Below are positions 42,359 through 52,150 of a DNA stretch of 64,000 nucleotides, piece after piece; the first letter of the stretch is position 1, and the number at the start of each line of letters is the position of its first letter. The notes beneath the pieces are model-generated. The model searched no databases. It saw nothing but the letters and a program-made list of their open reading frames with translations, and had not been told where the DNA came from. The stretch is from Sphingobacterium griseoflavum (GTDB lineage: Bacteria; Bacteroidota; Bacteroidia; Sphingobacteriales; Sphingobacteriaceae), in contig NZ_BNAF01000002.1 in the NCBI RefSeq assembly GCF_014653155.1, forward strand, positions 124,001 to 188,000, in the 5' to 3' direction. The position numbers were made by a program, and so were the translations under genes.

Positions 42359-44302
42359 ATGAAAACTCATAAGCATCATGATACGCATAAGCTCAGCTTC
42401 GCGGGCTTATTGATCAGTTTAGGTATCATTTTCGGCGATATCGGAACATCCCCACTCTATGTTATTAAAGCAATCTTCAACAAAGGCACTATCGAGGAAA
42501 ACCTTATTCTAGGAAGTTTGTCTTGTGTTTTTTGGACGCTCACCCTGCAGACAACCATTAAATATGTTTGGATAACCCTAAATGCGGACAACAAAGGCGA
42601 AGGCGGTATTCTTTCGCTATATTCTCTTGTCAGGAAAAAAGCCAAATGGCTGATCATACCTGCGATAGTAGGTGCTAGCACATTGTTGGCCGATGGAATG
42701 ATTACGCCGGCGATCACGATATCTTCCGCCATAGAAGGATTGGCCATCAGACATCCACAAGTGCCTACCTTACCTATTGTTGTCATTATCATTACCATTT
42801 TATTCGTTATCCAACGTTTTGGCACGTCCATTGTCGGCCGGATCTTTGGGCCAATGATGTTCATTTGGTTCAGCACGATCGGTATTTTAGGCGCACTCTA
42901 CATTAAGCACGCTCCAGAGGTCTTTTATGCCATAAACCCTTATTATGCTATCTCCACCATCATAAGCCATCCGAATGCCTTGTTCCTGATTGGCGCAATT
43001 TTCCTGTGTACAACCGGAGCCGAAGCTCTATACTCAGACATGGGCCATTGTGGAAAATCAAACATCCGGATAAGTTGGATCTTTGTGAAAGTGACCTTAG
43101 TGCTGAATTATTTTGGGCAAGGCGCTTGGCTTATGCAACATGCTGGCACGCAAATGGGCGAAAAAAACCCTTTCTACGCCATGATGCCCGAAGGGTTTGT
43201 AGTTTACGGTATTGCGATTGCGACCATGGCCGCCATTATCGCAAGTCAAGCAATGATATCTGGATCTTTTACGCTTATTTCGGAAGCCGTTCGTTTGAAT
43301 ATATGGCCCAAAGTATCCATTCGCTATCCAAGCGATCAAAAGGGTCAGCTTTATGTCCCCTCCATTAATCTCATCCTTTATGTTGGCTGTATGCTGATTA
43401 TTGCCGTATTCAAGGAATCTTCCAATATGGAGGCTGCGTATGGTCTAGCCATCAATCTGACTTTTATCATGACGACTATTTTGATGTGTGTGTTTCTCGC
43501 ACGTGTGCACATATCGAAAATTTGGATCGTCATATTTGCCGTATTCTACTTCACAATAGAGATTGCTTTTTTAGCCGGTAATTTGGTTAAATTAACACAT
43601 GGTGGATGGTTAACGCTGTTACTGGCCTCGACACTTTTTATCGCAATGTTCTCTTGGTATGGAGCAAGGAAAATCAAGAACAGCTTTGTACGATTCAACC
43701 ATATCCGCGATTATTTCCCTATCATATCCGAACTTAGCGAGGACAAATCGGTTCCGTTATTCTCCTCCCACTTGGTTTATTTAACAAGTGCGAACAACAA
43801 GAACGAAATAGAATCAAAGATCATCTATTCCATTATCAACAAAAAACCAAAGCGCGCCGATGTATATTGGCTCGTACATGTGGATGTGATGGACAACCCA
43901 CATACGCGGGAATTTGTCGTAGAACAATTAATTCCGAACAAATTGATCCGAATAGACTTCAAACTGGGTTTTAGGGAGGAGCAACGGATTAGCCTACTCT
44001 TCCGTAAGGTGGTGGAAGACATGGTAGAGAAGGGCGAGATCGATATCACCAGTAACTACGAAACACTGAAAAAACATAAGATTGCAGGCGATTTCAATTT
44101 TGTTGTGTTGGAAAAAATGATAGCCAAAACCCATGATCTTAAATGGCATGAAAAAATTATTTTGGAGATCTACAAAATTTTGAAGCGATTTAGTCTTTCC
44201 GAGGAGAAAGGATTCGGCTTAGATAGCAGCTTTGTGACCCTAGAACGTGTGCCACTCAATATTCCCAACACCAAAGAAGTCAAATTAAAGAGACTGAACT
44301 AA
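42359..44302 (+). CDS. kup: KUP-family potassium uptake protein
   Basis: A proton-coupled K+ importer with about 12 membrane helices in the first 440 residues and a soluble C-terminal domain (to residue 647). The family signature FGDIGTSPLYVIKAIF lies near the start, with GEGGILSLYSLVR and LLADGMITPAITISSAIEG following. I start at ATG 42359 (MKTHKHHD). A TTG at 42350 overlaps a TAnnTTTG match. Upstream 42133-42349 is AT-rich with no gene. Confidence 0.95.
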   Translation: MKTHKHHDTHKLSFAGLLISLGIIFGDIGTSPLYVIKAIFNKGTIEENLILGSLSCVFWTLTLQTTIKYVWITLNADNKGEGGILSLYSLVRKKAKWLIIPAIVGASTLLADGMITPAITISSAIEGLAIRHPQVPTLPIVVIIITILFVIQRFGTSIVGRIFGPMMFIWFSTIGILGALYIKHAPEVFYAINPYYAISTIISHPNALFLIGAIFLCTTGAEALYSDMGHCGKSNIRISWIFVKVTLVLNYFGQGAWLMQHAGTQMGEKNPFYAMMPEGFVVYGIAIATMAAIIASQAMISGSFTLISEAVRLNIWPKVSIRYPSDQKGQLYVPSINLILYVGCMLIIAVFKESSNMEAAYGLAINLTFIMTTILMCVFLARVHISKIWIVIFAVFYFTIEIAFLAGNLVKLTHGGWLTLLLASTLFIAMFSWYGARKIKNSFVRFNHIRDYFPIISELSEDKSVPLFSSHLVYLTSANNKNEIESKIIYSIINKKPKRADVYWLVHVDVMDNPHTREFVVEQLIPNKLIRIDFKLGFREEQRISLLFRKVVEDMVEKGEIDITSNYETLKKHKIAGDFNFVVLEKMIAKTHDLKWHEKIILEIYKILKRFSLSEEKGFGLDSSFVTLERVPLNIPNTKEVKLKRLN

Positions 44303-44394
44303 ATTGATTTAACTTCGGGGTTCAGGAAAGGCTTTTTCTATTTATACAGTTCGATAAAGTCTGCGGTTCGACAGACAGTTCTCAACTAACAACA

Positions 44395-44422
44395 AGGGCG
44401 GCCTATCTCGATAAGCTGCCCT
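44395..44422. terminator. Hairpin between kup and the permease gene
   Basis: AGGGCGGCCTAT (44395-44406) pairs with 44411-44422, with one mismatch and one G-T pair. It lies between convergent genes. On the minus strand CTTGTTGTT follows. Confidence 0.5.
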
Positions 44423-44440
44423 AATTTGCGCCATACATGC

Positions 44441-46126
44441 TTATGCTGTCGTTTTATTGAGCTTGGAGTGTTTAAATCCATATGCAAAATAGAGCACAAG
44501 ACCGATGACCAACCATAGAATGAAAATAATCCAATTACTGGCGCCCAGTTCGCTCATCAAATACAGATTGATTAAAATACCGACAACGGGTAACAGCGAA
44601 AATCTATATCTAAATCCCAGCACAGCAAGTAGTATCCAGCTGAGCCAAAAGATTAACACCAATGATTTATGTTCCACTATTTCGACCAAGGAAAGTCTAC
44701 GCCACTCTGCTATGGTTCCCTCTCCATAATTGAACAACAGTATCCAAGCGAGGAGAAATCCGGCCCCAATGAGGTATTTGCCATTGATATATGGAACTTT
44801 AAATTTGGATTTGGCCGATAAACCTGCATGATCCATATACAACACGCCGGCACAGACCAAAATAAAGGCAAAAAATGTACCTACACTCGTTAAATCGACG
44901 AAAAAATCCATCTTAAAAAAAAGCGAAGGGATAGCAACGACAATGCCGGTTATAATCGTTGCGTAAGAAGGCGTTCTATACTTCGGGTGCACACGTGCAA
45001 ATCGTTTGGAGAGCAAACCGTCCCGACTCATTGTCATCCATATCCTTGGTTGCGCCAATTGATAGACCAGCAAAGCGCTAGTAATAGCGATGACAGAAGT
45101 AACCGAGACAATACCCGCCATATGGTCAAACCCGACGTATTTAAAGACGAAAGCCAAAGGATCTTTCACATTTAGATCGGTATAGTTCACCATACCAGTC
45201 AGGACCAACGTAATAGCAACGTACATGATGGTACAGATGATCAAGCAAATGATCATGGCACGAGGCAAATCACGTTGTGGATTCTTACATTCCTCGGCAG
45301 TGGTTGAAATAGAATCGAAACCGATAAACGCAAAAAACACTGCCGCTACAGACCCCATTACGCCGCGGACACCATTTGGAGCAAAAGGTGTCCAGTTCTC
45401 GGGCTTGATGTAAAATATCCCCCCTAATATCACGAGCACGATAATGCCGACCTTTATCATAACCATGATGTTGCTTGCCCGTTGCGATTCCTTGATTCCG
45501 ATATAAACGAGCCATGTAACCAATAAAGTTACCAGACCGGCAGGAAAATCAAAGATAATGGGGATATCGGCGATCCGAGGAGCAGTCACGTAGGCCTCTA
45601 GTCCCGCTTTATCTGCCACATTTAATGCGGACAACCCCTGCTCAACAAATTTGAGGTGGGCATCTATCGCATAGCCGGGTGCCATGGTCAACCATTTTGG
45701 CAGAAAAATACCGAACCCCTCCAGCATAGAAACAAAATATTGAGACCAAGATATCGCGACAACGGTGTTCGAGACAGCATACTCTAACACAAGCGCCCAA
45801 CCGATAATCCAGGCGAAGAGCTCCCCGAACGCAACGTAAGCATAGGTGTAGGCGCTCCCTGACACCGGTACTGTACTGGCAAACTGTGCGTAGGCCAATG
45901 CTGTAAACACACAGGCAAATGCGACAAACACGAACAGCAAAGAAATAGCTGGGCCGCCTTCGAAGCTAGCGAGCCCAATGGTACTAAAAATACCAGCACC
46001 AACAATCGCAGCTATACCTAGCGATACCAAATCCCGTACACCTAATACTTTCGCCAGTCCTGTACCTTCTCGAGAATCTTGGAGAATTTGGTCAACGCTT
46101 TTCTTCCGGAAAAGTTTATTTATCAT
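44441..46126 (-). CDS. APC-family amino acid permease
   Basis: A 561-residue transporter with about 13-14 membrane helices. The N-terminal GIAAIVGAGIFSTIGLASFE loop, YAQFASTVPVSGSAYTYAYVAFGE and FFAFIGFDSISTTAEECKNPQRDLP are those of the cationic amino acid transporter subgroup (YhdG/CAT-like). The substrate is not certain. It lies downstream of the AcpH-like gene on the same strand, with 58 nt between them. Confidence 0.88.
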   Translation of the reverse strand: MINKLFRKKSVDQILQDSREGTGLAKVLGVRDLVSLGIAAIVGAGIFSTIGLASFEGGPAISLLFVFVAFACVFTALAYAQFASTVPVSGSAYTYAYVAFGELFAWIIGWALVLEYAVSNTVVAISWSQYFVSMLEGFGIFLPKWLTMAPGYAIDAHLKFVEQGLSALNVADKAGLEAYVTAPRIADIPIIFDFPAGLVTLLVTWLVYIGIKESQRASNIMVMIKVGIIVLVILGGIFYIKPENWTPFAPNGVRGVMGSVAAVFFAFIGFDSISTTAEECKNPQRDLPRAMIICLIICTIMYVAITLVLTGMVNYTDLNVKDPLAFVFKYVGFDHMAGIVSVTSVIAITSALLVYQLAQPRIWMTMSRDGLLSKRFARVHPKYRTPSYATIITGIVVAIPSLFFKMDFFVDLTSVGTFFAFILVCAGVLYMDHAGLSAKSKFKVPYINGKYLIGAGFLLAWILLFNYGEGTIAEWRRLSLVEIVEHKSLVLIFWLSWILLAVLGFRYRFSLLPVVGILINLYLMSELGASNWIIFILWLVIGLVLYFAYGFKHSKLNKTTA

Positions 46127-46184
46127 ATCAGATTGTTAATAATTTGAAGCTCCACAAGCACAAAAATGATAAAATTTGAGCTAA

Positions 46185-46859
46185 TTAGGCTAAATTATCT
46201 TGGATATAATGAAATATATCCAGGTAGTCATGTAAAAACTGCTCCTTATACACAGTCAACGTTGCGGTTAGTTGGTCAATATCCACAGCAGTGTGCTCAA
46301 ATGTCCAAACCCTTTTACAAATATTGAATAGCGCATGCGAGATATTACTTATGTCCTGGTATTGTACAATATATTTCGACTCGATGAATCGTTCGTAAAA
46401 GACTAAAAATCGCGGAATATCCACTTCGCCGATTAGCTTGAGATACTTTTCGATCGTCGGCTTGGAAACATGGGCTAGGTGCTCGTAAAGGCGATGCACG
46501 TTGACACCTTGCTGCGCTATCAGGAGATGATCCAACAACAGCTCGACACTGATGTGCGCCAAAAAAGAAGCTCTTACAGGAAGATGCTGAACGATTGGAT
46601 CAAGCTGCTTCCGTAAACGATGGCAGTGATCCAAGAAAAAACTGGCGCTGTGAAAGAGCTTGTCCACCTCGACATGTCGATACCAGCCCTCCGATATCCA
46701 CCGTGTTTGAGGCAGTGCAAATAGTGCTGCCTCAACGCGTTGAGGCTGAAAGTTGTACTGCTTGTCTACATTCTTCAACAGATCCGGAAGCAAGGCACCC
46801 AACACAGTTTCTGCGTGCGGACTGTAGCGTTCAAAATAATAGTGCGACAAAAAATTCAC
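46185..46859 (-). CDS. AcpH-like (ACP phosphodiesterase family) protein
   Basis: 224 residues. The N-terminus MNFLSHYYFERY and GALLPDLLKN, with HVEVDKLFHSASFFLDHCHRLRK and FLAHISVELLLDHLL, follow the helical HD-like pattern of acyl-carrier-protein phosphodiesterase AcpH. Several motifs are diverged (the usual GDFVKG is replaced by LPDLLKN), so catalytic activity on holo-ACP is uncertain. It is divergent from tyrS. Confidence 0.6.
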   Translation of the reverse strand: MNFLSHYYFERYSPHAETVLGALLPDLLKNVDKQYNFQPQRVEAALFALPQTRWISEGWYRHVEVDKLFHSASFFLDHCHRLRKQLDPIVQHLPVRASFLAHISVELLLDHLLIAQQGVNVHRLYEHLAHVSKPTIEKYLKLIGEVDIPRFLVFYERFIESKYIVQYQDISNISHALFNICKRVWTFEHTAVDIDQLTATLTVYKEQFLHDYLDIFHYIQDNLA

Positions 46860-46904
46860 GGTCCAATCTTCTCAATTATTGTCGTAAGATACAGCTTAAT
46901 CTTG

Positions 46905-46912
46905 TATCTTTG
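46905..46912 (+). promoter_or_regulatory. Candidate -7 box of tyrS
   Basis: TATCTTTG, 33 nt before the tyrS ATG. A TTG at 46879-46881 is a possible -33 element with a 23-nt spacer. Confidence 0.5.
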
Positions 46913-46945
46913 CAATCTTAATAAAAAAATCGTAATAGCAAAAAA

Positions 46946-48229
46946 ATGAGCTTTGTAGAAGAACTACGCTGGAGAGGTATGTTGCAAGATATCATGCCTG
47001 GAACTGAAGAATTACTAAACAAAGAGAAAGTTTCGGGATATATCGGTTTTGATCCTACGGGAGACTCCTTGCATGTCGGACATCTTACCCAGATCATGAC
47101 ACTTATACATTTCCAAAATGCCGGCCACAAACCTGTTGCCTTAGTAGGGGGAGCCACGGGAATGATTGGCGATCCATCATTCAAATCTGCCGAACGAAAT
47201 CTACTGGATGAAGCCACGCTGCAATACAATATCGAATGCCTGAAAGGACAATTGGCGAAATTTTTGAACTTTGGCGACGGCGAGAACGACGCCAAAATGG
47301 TGAACAACTACGATTGGTTCAAGGATTTTAGCTTTTTAGACTTCATCCGTGATGTAGGAAAACTAATTACGGTAAACTATATGATGGCCAAGGATTCCGT
47401 GAAGAAACGATTGGAAGGAGACAATGGGCTATCTTTTACGGAATTTACCTACCAGCTCATACAGGGCTATGATTTCTATTACCTATGGAAGCACCACAAC
47501 TGCAAGGTGCAGATGGGGGGATCCGACCAGTGGGGAAACATTGTAACGGGCAGTGAGATGATCCGTCGTCAGGACCAAGGCACCGCATTTGCCATCACAA
47601 CCCAATTGATTAAAAAGGCCGATGGACAAAAATTTGGAAAAACGGAGTCTGGTGCCATTTGGTTAGATCCGAAGAAGACCTCGCCTTACAAATATTACCA
47701 ATTTTGGCTTAACACCTCTGATGACGATGCCAAAAATTGGATTCGGATTTTCACCCTCAAGACAGAAGCCGAAATCAACGCCATCATAGCGGATCATGAC
47801 GCGGCGCCACATACACGTGCCGTGCAGAAGGCTTTGGCAGCAGATATCACCATCCGGACACACAGCGAGCATGACTACGAAACAGCCGTAAAAACATCCG
47901 AGTTTTTGTTTGGCAATGGATCATTGGATTTCTTGGCGGATTTGGAACATGAGGCTGTTCTCGAAGTATTTGATGGCGTTCCTCAGTTTGAAATCAGCAA
48001 AGAGGCGCTGACCGCAGGTATCAATATTTTAGATTTGCTAGCCGTAGACACACAGGTATTCCCTTCAAAAGGAGAAGCAAGAAAGATGCTGCAAGGCGGC
48101 GGTGTCGCGTTAAACAAGGAGAAAATCCACGATGTCGAATTGGTGGTTTCTGCAAAAAGCTTAATTAACGGCAAATACATCGTGGCACAACGCGGTAAGA
48201 AAAATTATTTTTTGATTATTGCGAAATAG
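46946..48229 (+). CDS. tyrS: Tyrosyl-tRNA synthetase
   Basis: Class I synthetase of 427 residues charging tRNA-Tyr. The HIGH motif is HVGH at 43-46. The KMSKS loop is KFGKT near residue 230, the bacterial TyrRS variant. [12 protein letters not shown] is the Tyr-binding helix, and the C-terminal S4 domain ([19 protein letters not shown]) binds tRNA. It is followed by a perfect hairpin. Confidence 0.97.
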   Translation: MSFVEELRWRGMLQDIMPGTEELLNKEKVSGYIGFDPTGDSLHVGHLTQIMTLIHFQNAGHKPVALVGGATGMIGDPSFKSAERNLLDEATLQYNIECLKGQLAKFLNFGDGENDAKMVNNYDWFKDFSFLDFIRDVGKLITVNYMMAKDSVKKRLEGDNGLSFTEFTYQLIQGYDFYYLWKHHNCKVQMGGSDQWGNIVTGSEMIRRQDQGTAFAITTQLIKKADGQKFGKTESGAIWLDPKKTSPYKYYQFWLNTSDDDAKNWIRIFTLKTEAEINAIIADHDAAPHTRAVQKALAADITIRTHSEHDYETAVKTSEFLFGNGSLDFLADLEHEAVLEVFDGVPQFEISKEALTAGINILDLLAVDTQVFPSKGEARKMLQGGGVALNKEKIHDVELVVSAKSLINGKYIVAQRGKKNYFLIIAK

Positions 48230-48237
48230 CGAGTTAT

Positions 48238-48271
48238 TTCGGTGTACAGGAAAATTTGCCTGTACACCGAA
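48238..48271 (+). terminator. Hairpin after tyrS, next to the next start codon
   Basis: A perfect 13-bp stem (TTCGGTGTACAGG, 48238-48250, with 48259-48271) and an 8-nt loop lie 8 nt past the tyrS stop. It ends only 7 nt before the ATG at 48279. There is no T tract, so it may regulate translation rather than terminate. Confidence 0.5.
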
Positions 48272-48278
48272 TTATAGA

Positions 48279-48674
48279 ATGAAAAACCTTAGCTACCTAA
48301 CCCCTTTATTACTTCTCTTTCATATATCACTATTTGGGCAAAACAAACAAATAAACTATCACGCCATTGAGGGCCAAGTGGTTGAAACGCCCGAACAGTC
48401 TTACTTCTACCGGATCATCTCAACAGATCAGGAGCATCCCGATCTCCGAAAATACGAGGAATACTACACCGCAAGTGACCGTCTTAAATTGATCACCCGA
48501 TTGACGAACGGTAGCATGACCAGTTTTAATGTCAAGAAAAACTTAGGTTATGGAATCGGGCAAACAGCCATCCATGCTAACAGTAAGGCAAAAAAGAAAT
48601 GGTCTCCTGGCGTGCAGCGGGGAATCCCTGTCCGCGTGACATACATGTTACCTATCCCACTAAACCTCATGTAA
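48279..48674 (+). CDS. Small secreted protein of unknown function
   Basis: 131 residues from ATG 48279, with signal peptide MKNLSYLTPLLLLFHISLFGQ. The mature part (EEYYTASDRLKLITRLTNGS) loosely resembles the N-terminal region of Bacteroidota energy-transducer-like proteins, but no TonB domain follows. The C-terminus is basic then hydrophobic (RVTYMLPIPLNLM). Function unknown. An upstream in-frame ATG at 48219 would overlap tyrS and the hairpin, so I reject it. Confidence 0.6.
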   Translation: MKNLSYLTPLLLLFHISLFGQNKQINYHAIEGQVVETPEQSYFYRIISTDQEHPDLRKYEEYYTASDRLKLITRLTNGSMTSFNVKKNLGYGIGQTAIHANSKAKKKWSPGVQRGIPVRVTYMLPIPLNLM

Positions 48675-48801
48675 ATATAGCATTGGTGCTGCAAAAATTC
48701 TTATTTTAGAGGGTGCCCTATCGTTGATCAAAGCTAAATTTGTCATCCGATACTCGTCCTTTTTTTATAAGTTTGTATGTAGGAGGTAGAGCTAGTTTTT
48801 C

Positions 48802-51498
48802 ATGTCAAATAAAGGAAATACATTTAAAGGCCCCGGTAACAACAGCAGCGGAAAACGCCCCGCTCGGAGTACTGGAAATACAACATATCAAAAAAAAGAA
48901 CGGCTTAAGTCGTTCGAAAGAATAAACTTTTCGGAAGGTCAGCGAAAAGCGCTTAAGATCACGGGCATTTTTTTGATCTTCGTTTCTTTTTTGCTCGCAG
49001 TATCTTTTGTATCTTATCTGTTCACTTGGAAACAAGACCAAAGCTATATTGCGCAAACCAACGGCGGTTGGTCTACCCTATTCCAAACGGCTGATGAAAT
49101 TGCGGATGAAGCGATCGAGCTACCGATTGTTGAAAATAAACTCGGAAAATTGGGGGCTCTTCTAGCCAATCAATTTATCTACGAATGGTTTGGTTTAGCA
49201 TCTTTTTTGTTCGCCCTGATATTCTTCGTGCTTGGCTATAAATTGCTATACAAAAAATCATTGTTCCCGGTTTGGAAGACTACGCTTTACGCCTCGTTGG
49301 GCATCGTGTTCTTATCTCTTACCTTCGGATTTCTGCAAGATTTCCTCACCGACTCACCCCATATTCTAGAAGGGAAATTCGGATTTTGGACCAATCAGCT
49401 GCTAAAAGCCCAAATAGGATCTACCGGTGTTGCTGCGCTATTAGTTTTATGCTGTCTTACAGCCTTGATATTGGTTTACAACCTCGACTTGAAGTGGACT
49501 TGGACAACGAAGCGACAGGAGTTTGAAGAAGAGGAGTTTGACGAAGAGGACAATTTTGATAGCTTCAACAGTCCTAATACGAATCGTGCCGCTGCCAGAA
49601 ATACTGTTATGGAAAATAAACAGGTGGAAGCTGGCACCGATACTGATGAAGAGGAGGCATCGAGCCATGCACCTATCCGGTCGAAAAGTATCAATGAGAT
49701 GGCCGCCGAAGCTATGCGTAACGGTGCCATGGCCACTGCTGCGGCCCGGAAATACGAGGAACTGCATACCGCTGACGATAGCCATAGTCCGGAGGAAGAG
49801 GATTACGTTTTCTCATCCCCATCGATCCCAACGTCAACAAATGAAATCACGCTATCCATCGACCACGAACCGGAAGATATCGAGCCCTTAGCCGAAGTAG
49901 AGGAAGGCCCTGTGCTTAGCGTTGCCCAAGTGGTCGAAGAAAAGGAAATCACTGCTAACGATTTGGTTGCCCAATTCGGTGAATATGATCCTAAGCTGGA
50001 CCTTTCGGGTTACCAATATCCGACCTTAGATCTGCTAAAAGACTACGGAACGGGCAAGATAACCATCAACCAGCAAGAACTAGAAGCGAACAAAAATCGT
50101 ATTGTCGATACGTTGCGGAATTATAATATTGAGATAGAACATATCAAAGCAACCATAGGCCCAACGGTCACCTTGTACGAAATTATCCCTAAACCTGGCG
50201 TACGGATTTCAAAAATTAAAAACCTGGAAGATGATATCGCCTTGAGCTTAGCCGCACTCGGTATCCGTATTATCGCGCCAATGCCCGGCAAAGGGACAAT
50301 TGGTATTGAAGTTCCTAATAGCTCGCCAGAAATGGTGTCAATGCGTTCTGTTCTGGCCACCGAGAAATTTCAGAAAACGGAAATGGATTTGCCGATTGCA
50401 CTGGGCAAAACGATTTCCAACGAAGTTTTTATTGCTGATCTTTCGAAGATGCCTCACTTGCTCGTCGCTGGGGCAACTGGGCAAGGAAAATCGGTTGGTA
50501 TTAATGCTATCCTAACTTCATTGCTTTACAAAAAGCATCCTGCAGAGTTGAAGTTTGTTATGGTAGATCCAAAAAAAGTGGAATTATCGCTTTTTAAGAC
50601 AATAGAAAGACATTTTCTAGCGAAACTCCCCGGTGAAGAAGAAGCCATTATCACCGACACGAAAAAGGTTATTAACACACTCAACTCCTTGTGCATCGAG
50701 ATGGATCAACGTTATGATCTATTGAAAAATGCACAGGTAAGAAATCTGAAGGAATATAACGCAAAATTTATTGGGCGCCGATTAAACCCTGAGGAGGGTC
50801 ATCGATTCTTACCCTTTATAGTACTTGTTGTGGACGAGTTTGCAGATTTGATGATGACTGCCGGCAAAGAGGTGGAAACGCCTATTGCACGTTTAGCACA
50901 ATTGGCGCGAGCCGTGGGTATACATTTGGTTATCGCCACGCAACGGCCTTCTGTAAATATCATCACGGGAACGATCAAAGCGAATTTCCCCGCCCGTTTA
51001 GCATTTCGGGTGTTGTCGAAAGTAGATTCGCGAACGATTTTGGACAGTGGAGGTGCAGATCAGCTTATCGGTCGCGGTGACATGCTACTGAGTACAGGAA
51101 GCGATTTGACACGTATACAGTGTGCATTCGTGGATACGCCGGAAGTGGATAAGATCTCGGAATTTATTGGTAGCCAAAGGGGCTATCCTTCTGCCTTTCT
51201 ACTTCCGGAATATGTGGATGAAAATGGTGAGGGAAGTGGGTCAATGGAATTTGATGCAAGCGACAGAGATCAGCTTTTCGAGGAAGCGGCTCGGCTTATT
51301 GTCATGCATCAGCAGGGATCTACTTCGTTGATTCAGCGCAAACTAAAATTGGGATACAATCGCGCTGGACGTATCATTGACCAGCTGGAGGCCGCCGGCA
51401 TTGTAGGGCCATTCGAAGGAAGTAAAGCACGTGAGGTCCTTTACCCGGATGAATACTCGTTGGAACAGTATTTGGAAAGTTTGAGAAAAAATGATTAA
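48802..51498 (+). CDS. ftsK: DNA translocase FtsK
   Basis: Chromosome-dimer and terminus segregation ATPase at the division septum, 898 residues. Four N-terminal membrane helices (about 50-220), an acidic linker (about 235-400), the motor with Walker A LLVAGATGQGKSVGINAI and Walker B FIVLVVDEFADLMM, and a C-terminal winged-helix gamma domain (LKLGYNRAGRIIDQLEAAGI) that reads KOPS-like sites. It overlaps the lolA region, a pairing often seen in Bacteroidota. Confidence 0.96.
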   Translation: MSNKGNTFKGPGNNSSGKRPARSTGNTTYQKKERLKSFERINFSEGQRKALKITGIFLIFVSFLLAVSFVSYLFTWKQDQSYIAQTNGGWSTLFQTADEIADEAIELPIVENKLGKLGALLANQFIYEWFGLASFLFALIFFVLGYKLLYKKSLFPVWKTTLYASLGIVFLSLTFGFLQDFLTDSPHILEGKFGFWTNQLLKAQIGSTGVAALLVLCCLTALILVYNLDLKWTWTTKRQEFEEEEFDEEDNFDSFNSPNTNRAAARNTVMENKQVEAGTDTDEEEASSHAPIRSKSINEMAAEAMRNGAMATAAARKYEELHTADDSHSPEEEDYVFSSPSIPTSTNEITLSIDHEPEDIEPLAEVEEGPVLSVAQVVEEKEITANDLVAQFGEYDPKLDLSGYQYPTLDLLKDYGTGKITINQQELEANKNRIVDTLRNYNIEIEHIKATIGPTVTLYEIIPKPGVRISKIKNLEDDIALSLAALGIRIIAPMPGKGTIGIEVPNSSPEMVSMRSVLATEKFQKTEMDLPIALGKTISNEVFIADLSKMPHLLVAGATGQGKSVGINAILTSLLYKKHPAELKFVMVDPKKVELSLFKTIERHFLAKLPGEEEAIITDTKKVINTLNSLCIEMDQRYDLLKNAQVRNLKEYNAKFIGRRLNPEEGHRFLPFIVLVVDEFADLMMTAGKEVETPIARLAQLARAVGIHLVIATQRPSVNIITGTIKANFPARLAFRVLSKVDSRTILDSGGADQLIGRGDMLLSTGSDLTRIQCAFVDTPEVDKISEFIGSQRGYPSAFLLPEYVDENGEGSGSMEFDASDRDQLFEEAARLIVMHQQGSTSLIQRKLKLGYNRAGRIIDQLEAAGIVGPFEGSKAREVLYPDEYSLEQYLESLRKND

Positions 51499-51499
51499 A

Positions 51500-52144
51500 A
51501 TGAAAACACATATCGGTATATGGATATTTATTTTGTGTAGTAGTTTAGCTTCCTTCGCACAGAACGATCCTGCCGCACAGCAATTATTGGATCAGGTTTC
51601 AAAAAAATACGACGCCTACCAGACGTTGCAGTCGGACTTTAATTTTTCAGCTAAGCAGCCTAACGGAGAGATGTACACCGATCAGGGCACTTTATTTTTG
51701 AATAAAAAACAAAGCCAATACCGCATACAACTTAAAAACCAGGAGTTGATCAGCGATGGGAAGACGACCTATAGCATCTTAAAAGACGACAAAGAAGTAC
51801 AAATCGCTGATGCCGACAATGGATCTTCAAGTATTGGGCCAAACAACCTGTTTACTTTTTACAAAAGTGGCTTTAAATACGTAAGCAGTGACGACGAGCG
51901 CGTGGGCGGAGAGCTACTACGCGTTGTAGAACTCAGTCCGCTGGACACCAAAAACAACTACTTTAAAATCAAATTGCGCGTCAATAAAAACAGGCACATC
52001 CATGATGTACTCATTTTCGACAAATCCGGGGCACGGTATACCTATACCATCAAAACACTTTACGTGAATAATTCAATATCCCCTAGCAATTTTTCGTTCA
52101 ATAAAGCAAATTATCCGAATTACGAACTCGTCGATTTAAGATAA
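51500..52144 (+). CDS. lolA: LolA-like outer-membrane lipoprotein carrier protein
   Basis: A periplasmic chaperone that carries lipoproteins to the outer membrane. The 214-residue protein has a signal peptide (IGIWIFILCSSLASFAQ) and the LolA fold pattern (DAYQTLQSDFNFSAKQPNGE, TDQGTLFLNKKQSQYRIQL, YYFKIK-like strands). I take ATG 51500, directly after the ftsK stop. ATG 51491 overlaps ftsK and is three codons longer. Confidence 0.87.
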   Translation: MKTHIGIWIFILCSSLASFAQNDPAAQQLLDQVSKKYDAYQTLQSDFNFSAKQPNGEMYTDQGTLFLNKKQSQYRIQLKNQELISDGKTTYSILKDDKEVQIADADNGSSSIGPNNLFTFYKSGFKYVSSDDERVGGELLRVVELSPLDTKNNYFKIKLRVNKNRHIHDVLIFDKSGARYTYTIKTLYVNNSISPSNFSFNKANYPNYELVDLR

Positions 52145-52150
52145 ATTGTT

